The notes under the pieces were generated by a model. The model worked only from the letters and a program-made list of their open reading frames with translations. It was not told the origin of the DNA and did no database searches. The position numbers and the translations under genes were made by a program. Shown here one piece after another: positions 1 through 12,500 of a DNA stretch of 64,000 nucleotides (position 1 is the first letter of the stretch; each line of letters opens with the position of its first letter). Source of the DNA: Heloderma charlesbogerti (taxonomy: Eukaryota; Chordata; Lepidosauria; Squamata; Helodermatidae); assembly GCA_026122225.1 (NCBI GenBank), contig JANEZZ010001949.1, forward strand, positions 1,116,001 through 1,180,000, written 5' to 3'.

Positions 1-1689
1 AAGACCCAATGGGCCCTGCAGCTAGGTTCGCTGACTGCAATTCCACACATAACAGAAAGCAACATGCATTTTGTGTAGCAGAGCTCCAGAAGCAAGCAGC
101 ATTTGGCTGACTAGGCTAAGATATCCTTTGCTGCTGCTAGACCAGTCCTTTTATGAATCAGAACATACAAGAGCTGGCATTAAACCTTGTTTCTTCTAGA
201 TCTTCTCCCTAAAGGGGAATGAAAAGCGGAGTGAAGGTGTGGCATGGGGTCTCCTCTTCCTGGACCTTGCACACTTTGTCCTGAAAGCACGACAGGGGTG
301 ACACGTGTTCAGAAGACCTACCTGGACACAATCCTCTAGGCTTGAGTCCTGCAAACTCTTTGTACTGACTGAGCCCCAATAGCCAGAAACGGCATCTAGA
401 AATGGTGCAGGTGAGAGAGCAAGCAGCCAAGTGCCACTCCACCCACGCCGAATCACTAGGCCCCTAAGGAGTAGGGCACAACCTCAGCTAACCTCAAGCA
501 GCAGAATCTCAGATACTCACTTCTATTTTTCAGTCAGCTCTACTTCCTGAAGCTATGAGTCACTGTTAGTAATGTGATATTTGATGGGGATTTGCACTGA
601 TGACTAAGCGAACTTAATAGATTCTTTACCATGTATGCAAATGAAGCTCACAAGGATGTATGAAAGACATGAAGGTGAGAAAGGATGCACCACTTTTCCT
701 GATCTAGTTCTTTTTCAGAAGCTGATTCTGGCAGTTTGAAAGATATATATAAAAGCTCTTAAGCAAAATACCAAAGATTGGTTTAAGGAGGTCAGCTCAT
801 TTTAAGAGGAGTTTCTCCCGCCCTGTTTAGGTCAGCTTCTTTCCTACATGTTTTTTAAGCATCCTGTTCAAAATCAAACCTCTTTGCTAAAGCAGGCAAT
901 GCCATGGAAACCAGAGCCCTATTACAGGGGACAGCTAAAGCACTTTGAAGGGAAAATACCTTTGTTTACATTTAGCAGATTTCCCCTTCACTTTGGGCAA
1001 CAAGAAATCTTAATTCTTTATTAATGAGAACAGTCAAAAGAATGTATTTTTTGTTGGGTCTAGATTCAGAAGGAGTAAAAATGCATTGAGCAATCTAGTC
1101 ACAATCCCAAGTGTTCAGAGGCAATAAGCATCCATGAACATATCCATTGCTCTGATATCCTAATGCTCATCTGCTCCAGAAGGCCTCCTAAATCTCTGGT
1201 GCAGATTTGGGAGGGGTGCAAGAAAATCCGTTCTGCCAGCAGTTTCCATTCCATTGGCGGATGGCTAGCATTGGATCCAACCCAGATATTCCTGTCCAGA
1301 AAAGCCCATCCCTGAATGGAAACAGGTTTGCACTAACAACAGAACTGACTCATATACTGAAAAGGCTGTTTTAAGAGTGGTAGGCCCTACGCTCAATACC
1401 TGAGCATGGCCCAAGATGACACCTCCAACAGTTGCCTTCTTTCTTTCCCTCCTAACAAGCAATCAGTCTTTCGGAATGCTGGGCTTACTATGCCTTTTGG
1501 CCTGATCCAGCAGGGCTCTTCTTACATGTGCGCAACAAGTGGCACGTGAACAGTGGCACAAGTGGCACATTCTGGGAAGCGCAAATATCAAAGGACAAGT
1601 GCGTTACAGTTTGTATATTGATTTGGGAACTGGAAACTTGGTCATTTCTTAGGAAAATACAAACGGAATGAAATTCTTCCCCATCATGA
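1..1689. other. DTL intron 11, no recognised feature
   Basis: I found no DTL exon on the minus strand here and no long frame. The segment 1485-1520 resembles the CR1 tail on the plus strand (GGCCTGATCCAGCAGGGCTC). Confidence 0.6.
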
Positions 1690-2860
1690 GGCACTGTGTA
1701 CTTGGACTGTCAAAACGCTTTTCACAAAGTCCCTGGCCAAAAGCTCTTGAGCAAATTTTGCAGACATGGGATAAGACGACAAGTCATTTTATGGATCAGT
1801 AGCTGGTTAAAGCATAGGAAGCAGGATGAAGGAATGAATAGACAGTGCTCGCAATGGGGTTCCAGAAGAACCTGTATTGGGACCAGTACTTTTAAACTTG
1901 TTTATTAATTAATTGTAATTAGGAGTAAGCAGTGAGTTAGCCAAGTTTGCCAATGACATCATGGTTTTATTTTAGGGTAGTAAAAACAAAAAGAACGCGA
2001 AGAGCTCCACAAGAATCTCTCCAAACTGCATGAACAAGCATTAAAATGGCAAATGTGGTTCAATTTCAGTGTAAAGTGATGCACATAGGGGATTTGGCCC
2101 AGACTTCACATATATGCTGCTGGGATCTGAACTGGCGGTGACTGACTAGGGAAGGGAGCTTGGGGCTGTGGTGGATAGTGCAATGAAAATGTCAACCTAG
2201 TGTGCAGCAGTGGTGGAAAAAGCAAATTCCATGTCAGGGAGAAAAGTTATGAAAGGGACTGAAAACTGCCTTTGTATCATAATGCCTTTATACACATCTA
2301 TGGTGCAACCACACTTGAACTTCTGTGTGCTGTTCTGGTCACTGCATCTTAAAAAGGATCCTGTAGAGTGGGAAGAGATGTGAAAAATGGCAACCAAAAT
2401 TATCAGGGAGCTGGAGCACTAGAGGGAAAGGTTGCAACACTAGGGTTTTCTGCGTAGAAAAATGGCAAGTAAAGGGGGACATGATAGAGATGTATAAAAT
2501 TATGCATGATGTGGAGAATGTGGATAGGGAGATTTTCTCAGTCTCTCCAAATACTAAAACCCGAGATCATCCAATGAAGTTGAATGATGGGAGATTGGAC
2601 ATATAAAAGTACTTCTTCACATAGCACATAGTTAAACTAATGAATTCATTTCCACAGCTTTAAGAACATAACAGCCATGCTGCATCAGACCAAACTAGCC
2701 CAGTGTTCTGTTCATACAGCGGCCAACCAGCTGCCCGCAGGAAACCTACAAGCAACATCACCTTCCTACCCATGTTCCCTAGCAACTGGTATACAGAGGC
2801 ATACTGTCTCTGATACTGGAGGTAGCATAGAACCATCAGAACTAATAGATAATGCCAAAA
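1690..2860 (+). mobile_element. CR1 LINE, degenerate
   Basis: The 1696-1908 frame contains a CR1 RT remnant (FHKVPGQKLLSKF, GIRRQVILWISSWLKHRKQ, then a GVPQGS-like region). Later stretches read LAKFANDI and CKVMHIG-like motifs. From 2655 the typical CR1 3' UTR follows (CATGCTGCATCAGACCAA, then GCCAACCAGCTGCCC). In DTL intron 11. Confidence 0.8.
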
Positions 2861-4328
2861 GAAAGAGCATGAGACAGATGTATTGCCTTGTCCAACTAAG
2901 GGACTGAATTCAGAAGTATAAGGGGTTAAAGAAAACAATAAAGCACAGACACTTAAAATAAATGCACATCAAGACACGCACACTTCTGTTATCTCTTTGT
3001 GGTGTGAGGCTGGGTGCTCTTGCTGGACTTGCCTTCAGCTACTTGCTCTTCCTTTCAGCTGTGTGCCTGTTCTCTGCTTATGGCACACTGATCTGAACTG
3101 GAGTGGGGAGAGGGATTGGAAGGTGGAGATTTGAATAGATACCTTCCTGTCCTTTCCAACCCTATGGTTTCAACTTTTCTGCTCAAAAGAAAAATTGTGC
3201 AGAAGTTAGCACAGAGCAATTCATAGCTCATGCTTTATCCTGAATGTGATACATTCACAGCTCCCCCCCCCCCCAATTTGAAGCGTTAGTGGCATGAAGC
3301 GCTGTGGTGGGAAGGAGTATACACATTTTGGTAGCAAAGAGATGAACTAATCCAAGCAATAGCATTTCAGAGTTTAGCACACAAGATTTAAGGCAGCCCT
3401 ACGCAGCCTGGTAATTGCATACCTGGAGAGACCACCCACATCCTTAATTTTCCATCAAAACATTTAAGAGAGCGCCCATCTCGTTATGCATACTGCGCAC
3501 CAAGTCAGCAGAAGCAGGTGGAGGAAGAAGATGAGGCTGCTCTAGAATTACACAAATCCATCCTTCCTTGTTCAGATGAATGTATCGGATTATTTGTTTT
3601 GTTGCAGACATTTTATTTAGCAGAAAACATTTTGTTCGGCTTGTTTTACACTGGATGGTAGCCTGAAACATCTAAACAAATGTATATTTGGGTGGAGAAA
3701 TAATACAAAAAGAACCCATATTTGCGTTTCTCCACACACCAGCTCAACATGCCAACTAAGCTTCTCAGCTGCCAGCTGGTACTTGGGAATTTTGCTGAAG
3801 GCTCTGGCTGAGCTGTTGTAATAATGCAGAGGTCTTAACTCCTGAAAATAAGCAGCCCAGGGGTGGAGTAGGGGGAGGAGGGAGACAGAAGTCTGATGCA
3901 AGAGCTTATAAAGTGGGGAAAGTGCCAGGGCAGGAAAAAAAAAGAATCAAAACAATTAAAACCATTAGACTCTGGTTAATGCGGACTGCTGTTAAAATAT
4001 GAAGCAAGAACTTTCTGCTTGTTGTAGCTGGCTGAATAAACAGGACTGAAAAGAGATTTTTAAAGACCCACTAAAACCAGATTAAGATCAGCAACTTGAA
4101 ATAAGCAGGAGCAACGAGAGAAGGTGGAGGCAGGAAGTTAGTTCTGTTTTATATCAGGGCTTGCATTCAGGCTTGACAGCTGCATACTCTGGGCACACCA
4201 TGAGAGGAGCACTCCCCAGTGATGCTCTATGACCCCCCCCCGTCTCAACCTTTTCTGCACGCAGTGAACAGGAAGAGAACACAGCAGCATTGGGGGGCAG
4301 ACCAGCCACAGGGATTTCGGCTGCTTAC
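2861..4328. other. DTL intron 11, no recognised feature
   Basis: A C run lies at 3263-3274. The short frames here show no family motif. Confidence 0.6.
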
Positions 4329-4441
4329 CTTCCAGATGTAGGCACTATGGTCACTCGAGCCACTGACCAAGAACTGGTCGTCTGGACTGATGCTGGATTT
4401 GACATAGAAACTGGAGTTTTGATGTCCACTGAAAATGGACA
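4329..4441 (-). CDS. DTL: DTL coding exon 11 (last in window)
   Basis: 113 nt after a CCAG acceptor, ending AAG before GTAAGC in phase 0. It encodes GHQNSSFYVKSSISPDDQF and GSSDHSAYIWK, a WD40 blade. I found no further DTL exon between here and position 1, so intron 11 extends past the window edge. Confidence 0.96.
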
Positions 4442-6519
4442 CTGGGATCCAATAAAAAAAAAAAACAAAGCAGAAGAAAAAACACACAAGTGTTATGCAA
4501 CACAGGAGGCCAATAACGCAGGTGTTTCCTGCCTGTTCACACACTCTCAAGATCAAATAGTTTAGGTGTGTTTCTTTTGCTCTAGGGCCCAGGGCTTCTT
4601 CCACTAGCTACGAGGAGCAATTGCTACCTTATAGGGTGCAGTAGAAAGTCTAAAGGCAGTGGGCAAGCAGAGTTAAAGCAGTCACAAGAAAGCAAAACTT
4701 CGCAAGCTATAAGACTGTCACATTGCTCTAGCACAGTTAGATCTGGTCACAGATACAGATGGGCAAATCTGTCAAGCTCAAATTCACTCGGGCTCTCATT
4801 TTTTCACTTTTAAGTTTGTTCCATCTCATTTCCACACTGGATGTTGACTTTCCCCCCAAAAGTGTATATGGATTTCCATACGTTTTTTGAAAGATACATT
4901 TTTAAAATGTGTACATTTGTGTGTACATTTTTTGCCTTATTCAGGGTCCTCCTAGCCAGAGGACACAGCCCTGCCATTGACCTCTGGCTCAAAGGATGAG
5001 ACCCCAGCAGAATCTCTATCTCCCCAGCCTGCAGAAGTCTCAGGCTACAACAATCAGGAAAGAACCCTTTAACAGTACAGTCAGCTCCTCCAGGAGGGGT
5101 GGAGCTAGCCACACTACAGGTGTTGTCAGCCTACATAAGGCTTCAGTTAGCTTTAGCTCCCTGCTGACACAATATCTTCCTATTGTCCTAGTAGGAGAAA
5201 AGTCCAGCCAGCAGGACCCACTTGGAACTATCCAAGGCCCTATTTTCTTCTTGCCTTGTTCAAACTGCCATCAGATGTTAATAGTTGTCCCTGCGAGCCT
5301 CAAGGAACCACAAAACAGGATGCTGCATTTATTTTGCAAACTGCATCGCAAACTTTGGAAATGTACGGATATCAATGGTCAGCTGTGTTACAGTTCATGT
5401 TTAGGTTCAGGAAGTGTGAATTTGTAAGTTCACATTAGCCTAAGAACCCAACAATTTTTTCACCCAGCCCAATCCATAGACTGTGCCATAAACTTTCCAG
5501 TCCCTATACTCAAGATTTCCCAGGAACCTATTCCTTTTTCAGGATACCCTTTTAAACAGAATTTGGCACCTTTGGGCAAGGACTGGGATTGAGTGAGGGC
5601 ATGGAAGTAATAGCAGACTGGAATATTGGGGATGGAAGGAATATGAGGGAAACACAGTATTTTCTCTAGCCCCCTTCAGGCCTTTTCCCTTCACGTAATT
5701 ACTATTGTGTGAGGAATGAGAACGGGTGTACGCGCGCTCTCTGTCCCCAGTCCTGCAGTTGTGCCCCCTGCTTCCCCCTACATTGCGTCCTCAATAGCCT
5801 GGGCCCACTGCAGTCCACGTGCTGGGGCTCAAGGTGACCTACATGCATAGGTTCCCTACTTCACATCTTCCCAAGCAATGCACAGACTGTGGTGGGGTCA
5901 GCCCAGCAGGGATTTGGGACCAGCGAGTGCAGCCCTATGAGCTACTAATGCCCAAATAGGGCTTCCATCTTTTGACAGCCTGATCATTTTGGAGAAGCAT
6001 GTACTGATTCATGTAATACTCTCTTGCACACTGAGGAAATATTCCTTTAAAGTAAGAGTAGAAATAAAAAGAAAATGCTTCAGATATTATCACACAGTCT
6101 TTCCTCTATCCTTCATGATGCTTTCTAGCATTAAGAAGATTGAAACAGAGACCTCTCAAGACAGACAGTAGTAGAAATTGGCCTAGTTTGGAAACAGCTG
6201 CACACAATTAAGCAATATGTGAAATCGTTAAGAAACTTGTTTCAATTCAGGCAGCTTCCTTCAGTTTTCCTACATATGAGAAGCACGAAGTGGAAGTTCA
6301 GTCCAAAGTTTTTGAAACTCATCTCCATTTCAGAGCGGAGGGGCATGGGATTCACAGGGCTGGAGGAGGGTGTAGAGAATCAAAAGAAAGCTTACCTAGC
6401 ATTTGGAAGCAGAACTTGCCACTAGGAAACTCTGTCAATGCCCCATTCACTTTTCAGGCCAACAGCAAGCAACCACCACAAAGCAGTCCCAAATGTCTGA
6501 CCATAATGAATACTAGCAA

Positions 6520-6551
<32 letters not shown>

Positions 6552-9500
6552 GCAATTGAGCCGGCTTCTTCCAAAGAGTCCAGATTTCACATCTTGTGCC
6601 TACATGCTGATCATATGGATTGGGATCTACTTGTGCCAAGTGAATGTGCTGCTGTACAGAGGAACCAATGACTTCCTGCATGGCCCAGCAGGCTCTTCTA
6701 CTAACCTGGGTTTCCAAGAGCTTAAGATTTTGCCAGCAGTATATGGTAAAAATGAATAAAAGTTCCTTATTTAAGGATTTATATGCCATACTCTTCAAAG
6801 GATCCCAGGGTGCCATATGAAAAATCCGTAATTACAATAAAATAAATTCTACTCACTCTTCCTTTCTCTCTGGTAGGCTGCTTTATCTTCCCTGGAGCAC
6901 TGTTTTGGTTTGCTTCTCAGTCTCCAAGTTCCACCAGTTATGGCAACCTCCTTAAATCTTTTAGAATTCAGCACTTCTAAGGCAAGACACTGAAGCTTCA
7001 GTATCTGACAGGGAAGCCACTGCCCCTCTCATTTCCTGCAGCCAGTATCTTATTTCTTAAAGAGGATGTGCACTGGTTCAGTGACATGGGCCATGGGGCT
7101 ATTTTTAAGGACTCTGCAATGCCTAACCTGATCTATTACACCTTGGAACTACAGTCCCAAAGAGCTGCGGCTCCTGGTATGTCAAGAACTGGAAGCGCCT
7201 GTCACTAACAGGGAGAATTACGTGCAGATGCAGAGCCCTCTGGGTTGACCGTGGAGGTAGAAAGGGCACATTCCTAGACTCAGCACAGAATGTTACAGAG
7301 GGCCTCCATCAATCAGTCCTGATAGAGAAACTGGCTGCAGCATACCCTTTCTTGTAGATGTCAACACTGTAACCTGTAGCAAGAGCTGATTTTTATCATG
7401 CTAAAGGAAGCAGGATTCTAGAGTTCTTTGGTAAGTGAATTTCAGCAGGCATATTGTGCCGCCATTTTATAAGCTTTAACAAAGAACTGCCCATTCATCC
7501 TTTTCAAACCCCAGGTGTACAGATGTCCTGCTCTCTACTCTTCTTGCCACCAGTCCAAGCAATTAAGATGGTTCTTAGTGCTGGCTTAAGGTAGGCAGAC
7601 TCGGATCACTTTCCCTCTGTCCAGCAACTGGGCCCTAAATGTCAAGGTGCTCTTCTGTTTGCTGGAGTCGGGTGATAGATCCAAGGCCCTCAGCTTGAAC
7701 ATTTACGGTTACAAATAAAGCCTCTCATCTTAAGAATTGCCTCCCAGCAACTAGGAAGAGAAGGTTTACAAAACCTGATCTACTTTATAAAAACGCTTTC
7801 CAGCACCAATGACTAAGATAGGTAGGTGTGGGTAGGCTAGTAACTTCTGAGGGGTGGTTCCCAAGACTATTACATAACGTTTTTAAAAGTGTTGATCGTA
7901 CACTGTTAAGTAGGACTGCACTGCACCATGTGCCACCATCTATTTGGCCAGACAGAATGGCAGAGAGAAAATGGAGATTTAAAGCAAAGAAGAAAAAAGC
8001 TACTGAGAGAAAGGAAGAAAGCCAAGATGAAGCACCTGTTGCCGGACAGGATGACTGATCAAGACACTAGGACTCAACAACTACATAACCTCCGTAGCTG
8101 GCAGCAAAGAGCAAGCCAACATTTTCCAATGTCTTGCAAAGTTTTCCACACCAGCCTTCCCCAGCCTGATGCCCCCTAGATGTGTTGGACTACAGCACCC
8201 ATCAGCCCAGCCATGCTGCATGTGGATGATGGGAGTTGTAGTCCAACCCATTACACTTTCCTGCCTCCTTCCTTTAGCTCCCCAAATGACAGCAGCCACT
8301 ATGCTTTCCTTCCACTGGCTTCTCCCACCCCAGTTCCCAGCCAAAAGTACCCCAAATGCTACCAAAGCAATGCTGCTTTCATAGTCAGAAATATACAGTT
8401 TTGCACAATCTCCTAAATGTATTCCAAAATGTATTTCAGCTGTGGATTTCGGGCTCAGGATAAGGCTGCAATCAATGCTTTGAAGATTTTATTAAATTGC
8501 CTTGGAAATACCCCAACCAACCTATTGGCCCTTTCCAATTTTGATTTAAATGTACAGGATACGGTATGAGCTCAGATGGGTAGAAAGTAGCCACGTTTTC
8601 CATCCAAAGTTTTTCTTTGACCCCATTTCCTCCAAAATGGGGAGAAGGAGAAATAATTACATTCTAGAAAGAGAGATTTCAGTCAGGGGAAGTACAAAAG
8701 AGAAAGCTGGCAGCACCTGCTCTTTTCAAATTTATTTAAGCCAGCCTTTCAGTATTTGCTGCTCTCTGGTGGCCTGACAAGAGATTCTGAAGAAAGCCCA
8801 ATGACTAAACAAGGTAGCAGATGGGGAAAACATTCTAATCTCTTCACACAGTGCATAGTTAAACTTTGGAATTAGCTACTAGTAATTTCCACCTGTTTGG
8901 GCAGCTTTAAAAGGGGGCTAGGCAACTTGTGGAGGATAAGGCTATATATATTACCTCCGGTATTAGAGGCAGTATGGTCATGTCCTGCTTCTGGTCTTCC
9001 ATAGGCATCTGCTGAGCCACTGTGGCAACAGAGTGCTGGACAAGGTCAACCTTTGGTTTGATCCAGCATATTGATCATAAGCTAGTATGGAACTGAACCT
9101 TCACACATAGTAATTCAGAAATACATTTCATGGGGTTTTAGCTAATAATGTAATACCCATTACAAGGAGATACTCTCTGGATGAGCAGAAGGCTTATCAT
9201 AATAGTCTAACACACACCTGGAAGTATGGATTTTATGTAGAAAGTGGGCGTTCCTTCTAGGCAAATTTAGGTAGTGATGTTATGCTGCAGCAACATCTAA
9301 GCCATATTGTGTCACACACAAGCTTATGTATAAAAGTTTTCTTCTCTCCCAAGCAAATGTATTTAGGATTAAGATGCTAAGCATTTAAACTAAAAGCTAG
9401 GCTTTCTCTGTTGTGCATGAGCTCATCCATCTGAAGGCAAATAGCATCTGAAGAAGAGAACTGTGAAGATTGAAAGCTTCCACCTTATCACCAAAAGGGG

Positions 9501-12500
9501 CTCACCAGATACAGATATTTATATAATGTATTACCTGAGCCAGGCTGCAATCCTATGCACACTTACCTTGGAGTAAGCCTCACTGAGCACAGTGCAGCTT
9601 CTTTCCCAGGAAACATGCCTAGGATTGTGCAGTCAGGTGAAGTACAAACATAATATATGTGCTATGTCCTCCTAAGCTTAATAAGTACCTAGTTCTATAG
9701 ATAACTATTTACCGACAATACCATTCGCACCTGGAGTATTCTTCAGACTCGGCAGGCTGAACATGTATATATAGTCATCAGTACAATTAGCGAAGAGGCT
9801 AGTACCAGTGGAGTCCAAAACAAGACTGGAATAGCCTAGAAGAGAGAAGATTCTGTATTTAAAAAGTGACATAAGCAAGCCGCCTCATCAGAAATCTATG
9901 GAAATGTTTAGAGGGAACAAGTGGGACTTGTAACAAAATGTTGCCATGTGGAGTGCTCCCTGGTCAGTGTTCTAGCCAGCCAGCCAGCCATGCCTCTCCC
10001 TGAATACTCCATTCCTCCTCTCCCCTGGTTTTCAATTTTTCCCTCACAACAAGTACTTGGCACTCTCTGGCCTGTGAGCAAGTTCAGTCTTCATTGTGCT
10101 GTCTGGGGGGCTTTTCTCCCTCGTAAAGGTTTTTTTTTGTACTTCTCCAAACCTTGGTGGTTCCCCCAAGCATGCTGATACCTTGCCATTCTTGTTTCTC
10201 AGTGGCACCATTTTGGCATTCACTGCTGTGTTCGCTATTAGAGGGAGCATCTGAAGTTCAGCAACAAACATATCTAGTCAGATAGTCTCTCAAGATTTTG
10301 AAGAAGGGAATATGACTTTAAATTTTATTTGAGGAGTACAAACCTCTCCTCCCCTTCAAGGTAAAAAACATTTGTATGACAGCTTGTGTAAATCATAAAG
10401 AAAACAATATAAAACAGATCTTAAAAAAGACAAACAGCAAGACAAAAGAAGCAACTAAATGGGCTTCACTATCGGGTAAGAATTAAAAACCTGGGCAGAT
10501 TGAAAGGTCCTTGCCCGGCTGGCACCAGAGAGACGGTGTTGGCAACAGGCAACCCTCCCTGGGACAGCACTCCAACAAGAAAGGCCTTTCTCCAGTCGCC
10601 ACCCATCTCATATGGGGGGTGGGATGCTCAAAAAGTGACCCAGGATTATAGGCAGGCTCATGATGGGTGATAGAGTAGGCAGTCCTGTCGGTCTCCTGGT
10701 CCCAAGCTGTGTAGGGCTTTAAAAAAGGCAAACCCTTTGAGTTGTGCCAAGAAAGGGACCAGGACCAGGGCCAGTGCAGTTGTTTTAGCACTGGTGTCAT
10801 GCTCCCTCTGGCATCCTCTGCATCACACATTACAGAGGAGGTGCCTATGCTGAGGGATCCTGCGGCAGAGAAGAGGGATTCTGGGCCCTTAAAGAAGATG
10901 GCTGCCGCACCTTCGCCTTAAGATACACTTAGTCCCCTCTGGGACTCGGAGGGAGACAGTGAGCAGCAGCCTAGCTCCAGGGAGTGCAGGTGCATAAAAG
11001 GTGCAGGCTCGGCTGGCTACTACTTGCAGAAGGACTCTTCAAAAGTAAAGGTATACTTGTGGTCAAGGCTTCAGGTGACACTGGTGGCCTGCAGCTGAGC
11101 TCTGGGTGGGGCTCTGAAGGCTCAGGCTTAAGAACCTTCTGTTCAATGCATGACGTATTGAACAACTTCTATGCACCAGCTCCCAGGCTCCTGCCTGGCA
11201 TTTCCCCTAACACTGTTCTTCCCTGGACCTCCCTCAGTTTGGACTTCAGACTACCTACTGATCTTGCCTTTGGAACTGACCTTAGCTACATCCCTGGAGC
11301 TCTGTCTCTTTCACTGTAAGCAGGACAATTGGCAATGTTTATCCCCAGCACCCAGCTCCAGTTAGCAGCCAAGAATCTGTATTTTGAACTAACTGCAGTT
11401 TCTGGACAGTCTTCAGAGATGGCCCCACACACAGTGCATGAGAGCAGTCTAATCTGTGCTCTGGTAACCTTCCATGTGGCCAAGCTATCCCATTCCAGGT
11501 GTCTCAACTGGTGCATCAGCATGAACTTGTAGAAGACCACAGAGACACATAAAGCTGATTCAAGGAACACACCTAGACAGCAAGGAGAGTACAACCCCAT
11601 TCAGAACAGGTTGATCTTCACCAACCAGACATATGAACCACCCACAAACTACCTCTATGATATCTGGATTGAGGTTCAGGTTAATTGCACTCATCCAGTC
11701 TATTACTGACGCTAGATCATCCCCTCAACTGAATCAGATGTAAAGGAGTAGTCGGGCGTCATCAGCATATTGATAATATCACACTCCAAATATCCCAATG
11801 ATCTCACTCAGCGTCTTCATGTCAATGTTGAAATGCGTAGTGGCCAAGATGGAACCCTGCTGAACCTCATAGCATAAATGCCTCAGGGCCAAGCAGTATC
11901 CCCCAAACAGGCAAACACCATCTTCTGGTATCAGACCTCCAGGTAGCAATGGAATCACTGAACCAGTACTGAGCTCTTAACGCCTCAGTGCAGTGAGCCT
12001 GTCCAGAAGGCCACCACAACTGATGATACAGAATGCCACTGAGAAATCCAGGAGAATTAGCAGAATCACACTCTCTGCCCTTCTTTCAAAGCAGGTTATC
12101 AGTCAGGACAACTAAAGCAGGTTCTGTGTCATAAACAAAGTCTGAAACTAGATAAAAACAGATCCAGATAATCAGCATCAACCAAAAGTGCAATGCTAAT
12201 GTAGCAGCGTAAAGCATGTATTATTTAAGGGGCAGAGGGAAAGCAAAGGAAGACTTGCTGCTCTGTTTTGGAAGGACATTATGCCTTATGAACCTGCCCA
12301 GTTATTAAGATCTGCAGGAGTTACCCAGCTGAGGGCACCATCACCTGCAGAGTTTGTCAGGCATGAAAGGGCTTTCGCTTGTGTTGCACCTGAACTGTGG
12401 AGTGTGCTCCCCCAAGAACTATGATTGGCCCCCACTCTCTTGGCTTTCAAAAAGGGTGGTAAGACACATCTTTTAAACGTAGCCTTTTAAATTAAGTAGT

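Noticed and set aside
1..60. A further DTL exon at the left edge (TTGCAG followed by an open frame on the minus strand)
   Set aside because: The translation does not resemble the next DTL segment, which should contain a GHSQEVTS-type WD40 strand.
5256..5438. Possible small gene in DTL intron 10
   Set aside because: 60 codons, no motif, no promoter or splice support.
6454..6816. Coding frames across the TG repeat
   Set aside because: They exist only because the dinucleotide run lacks stops; no motif outside it.
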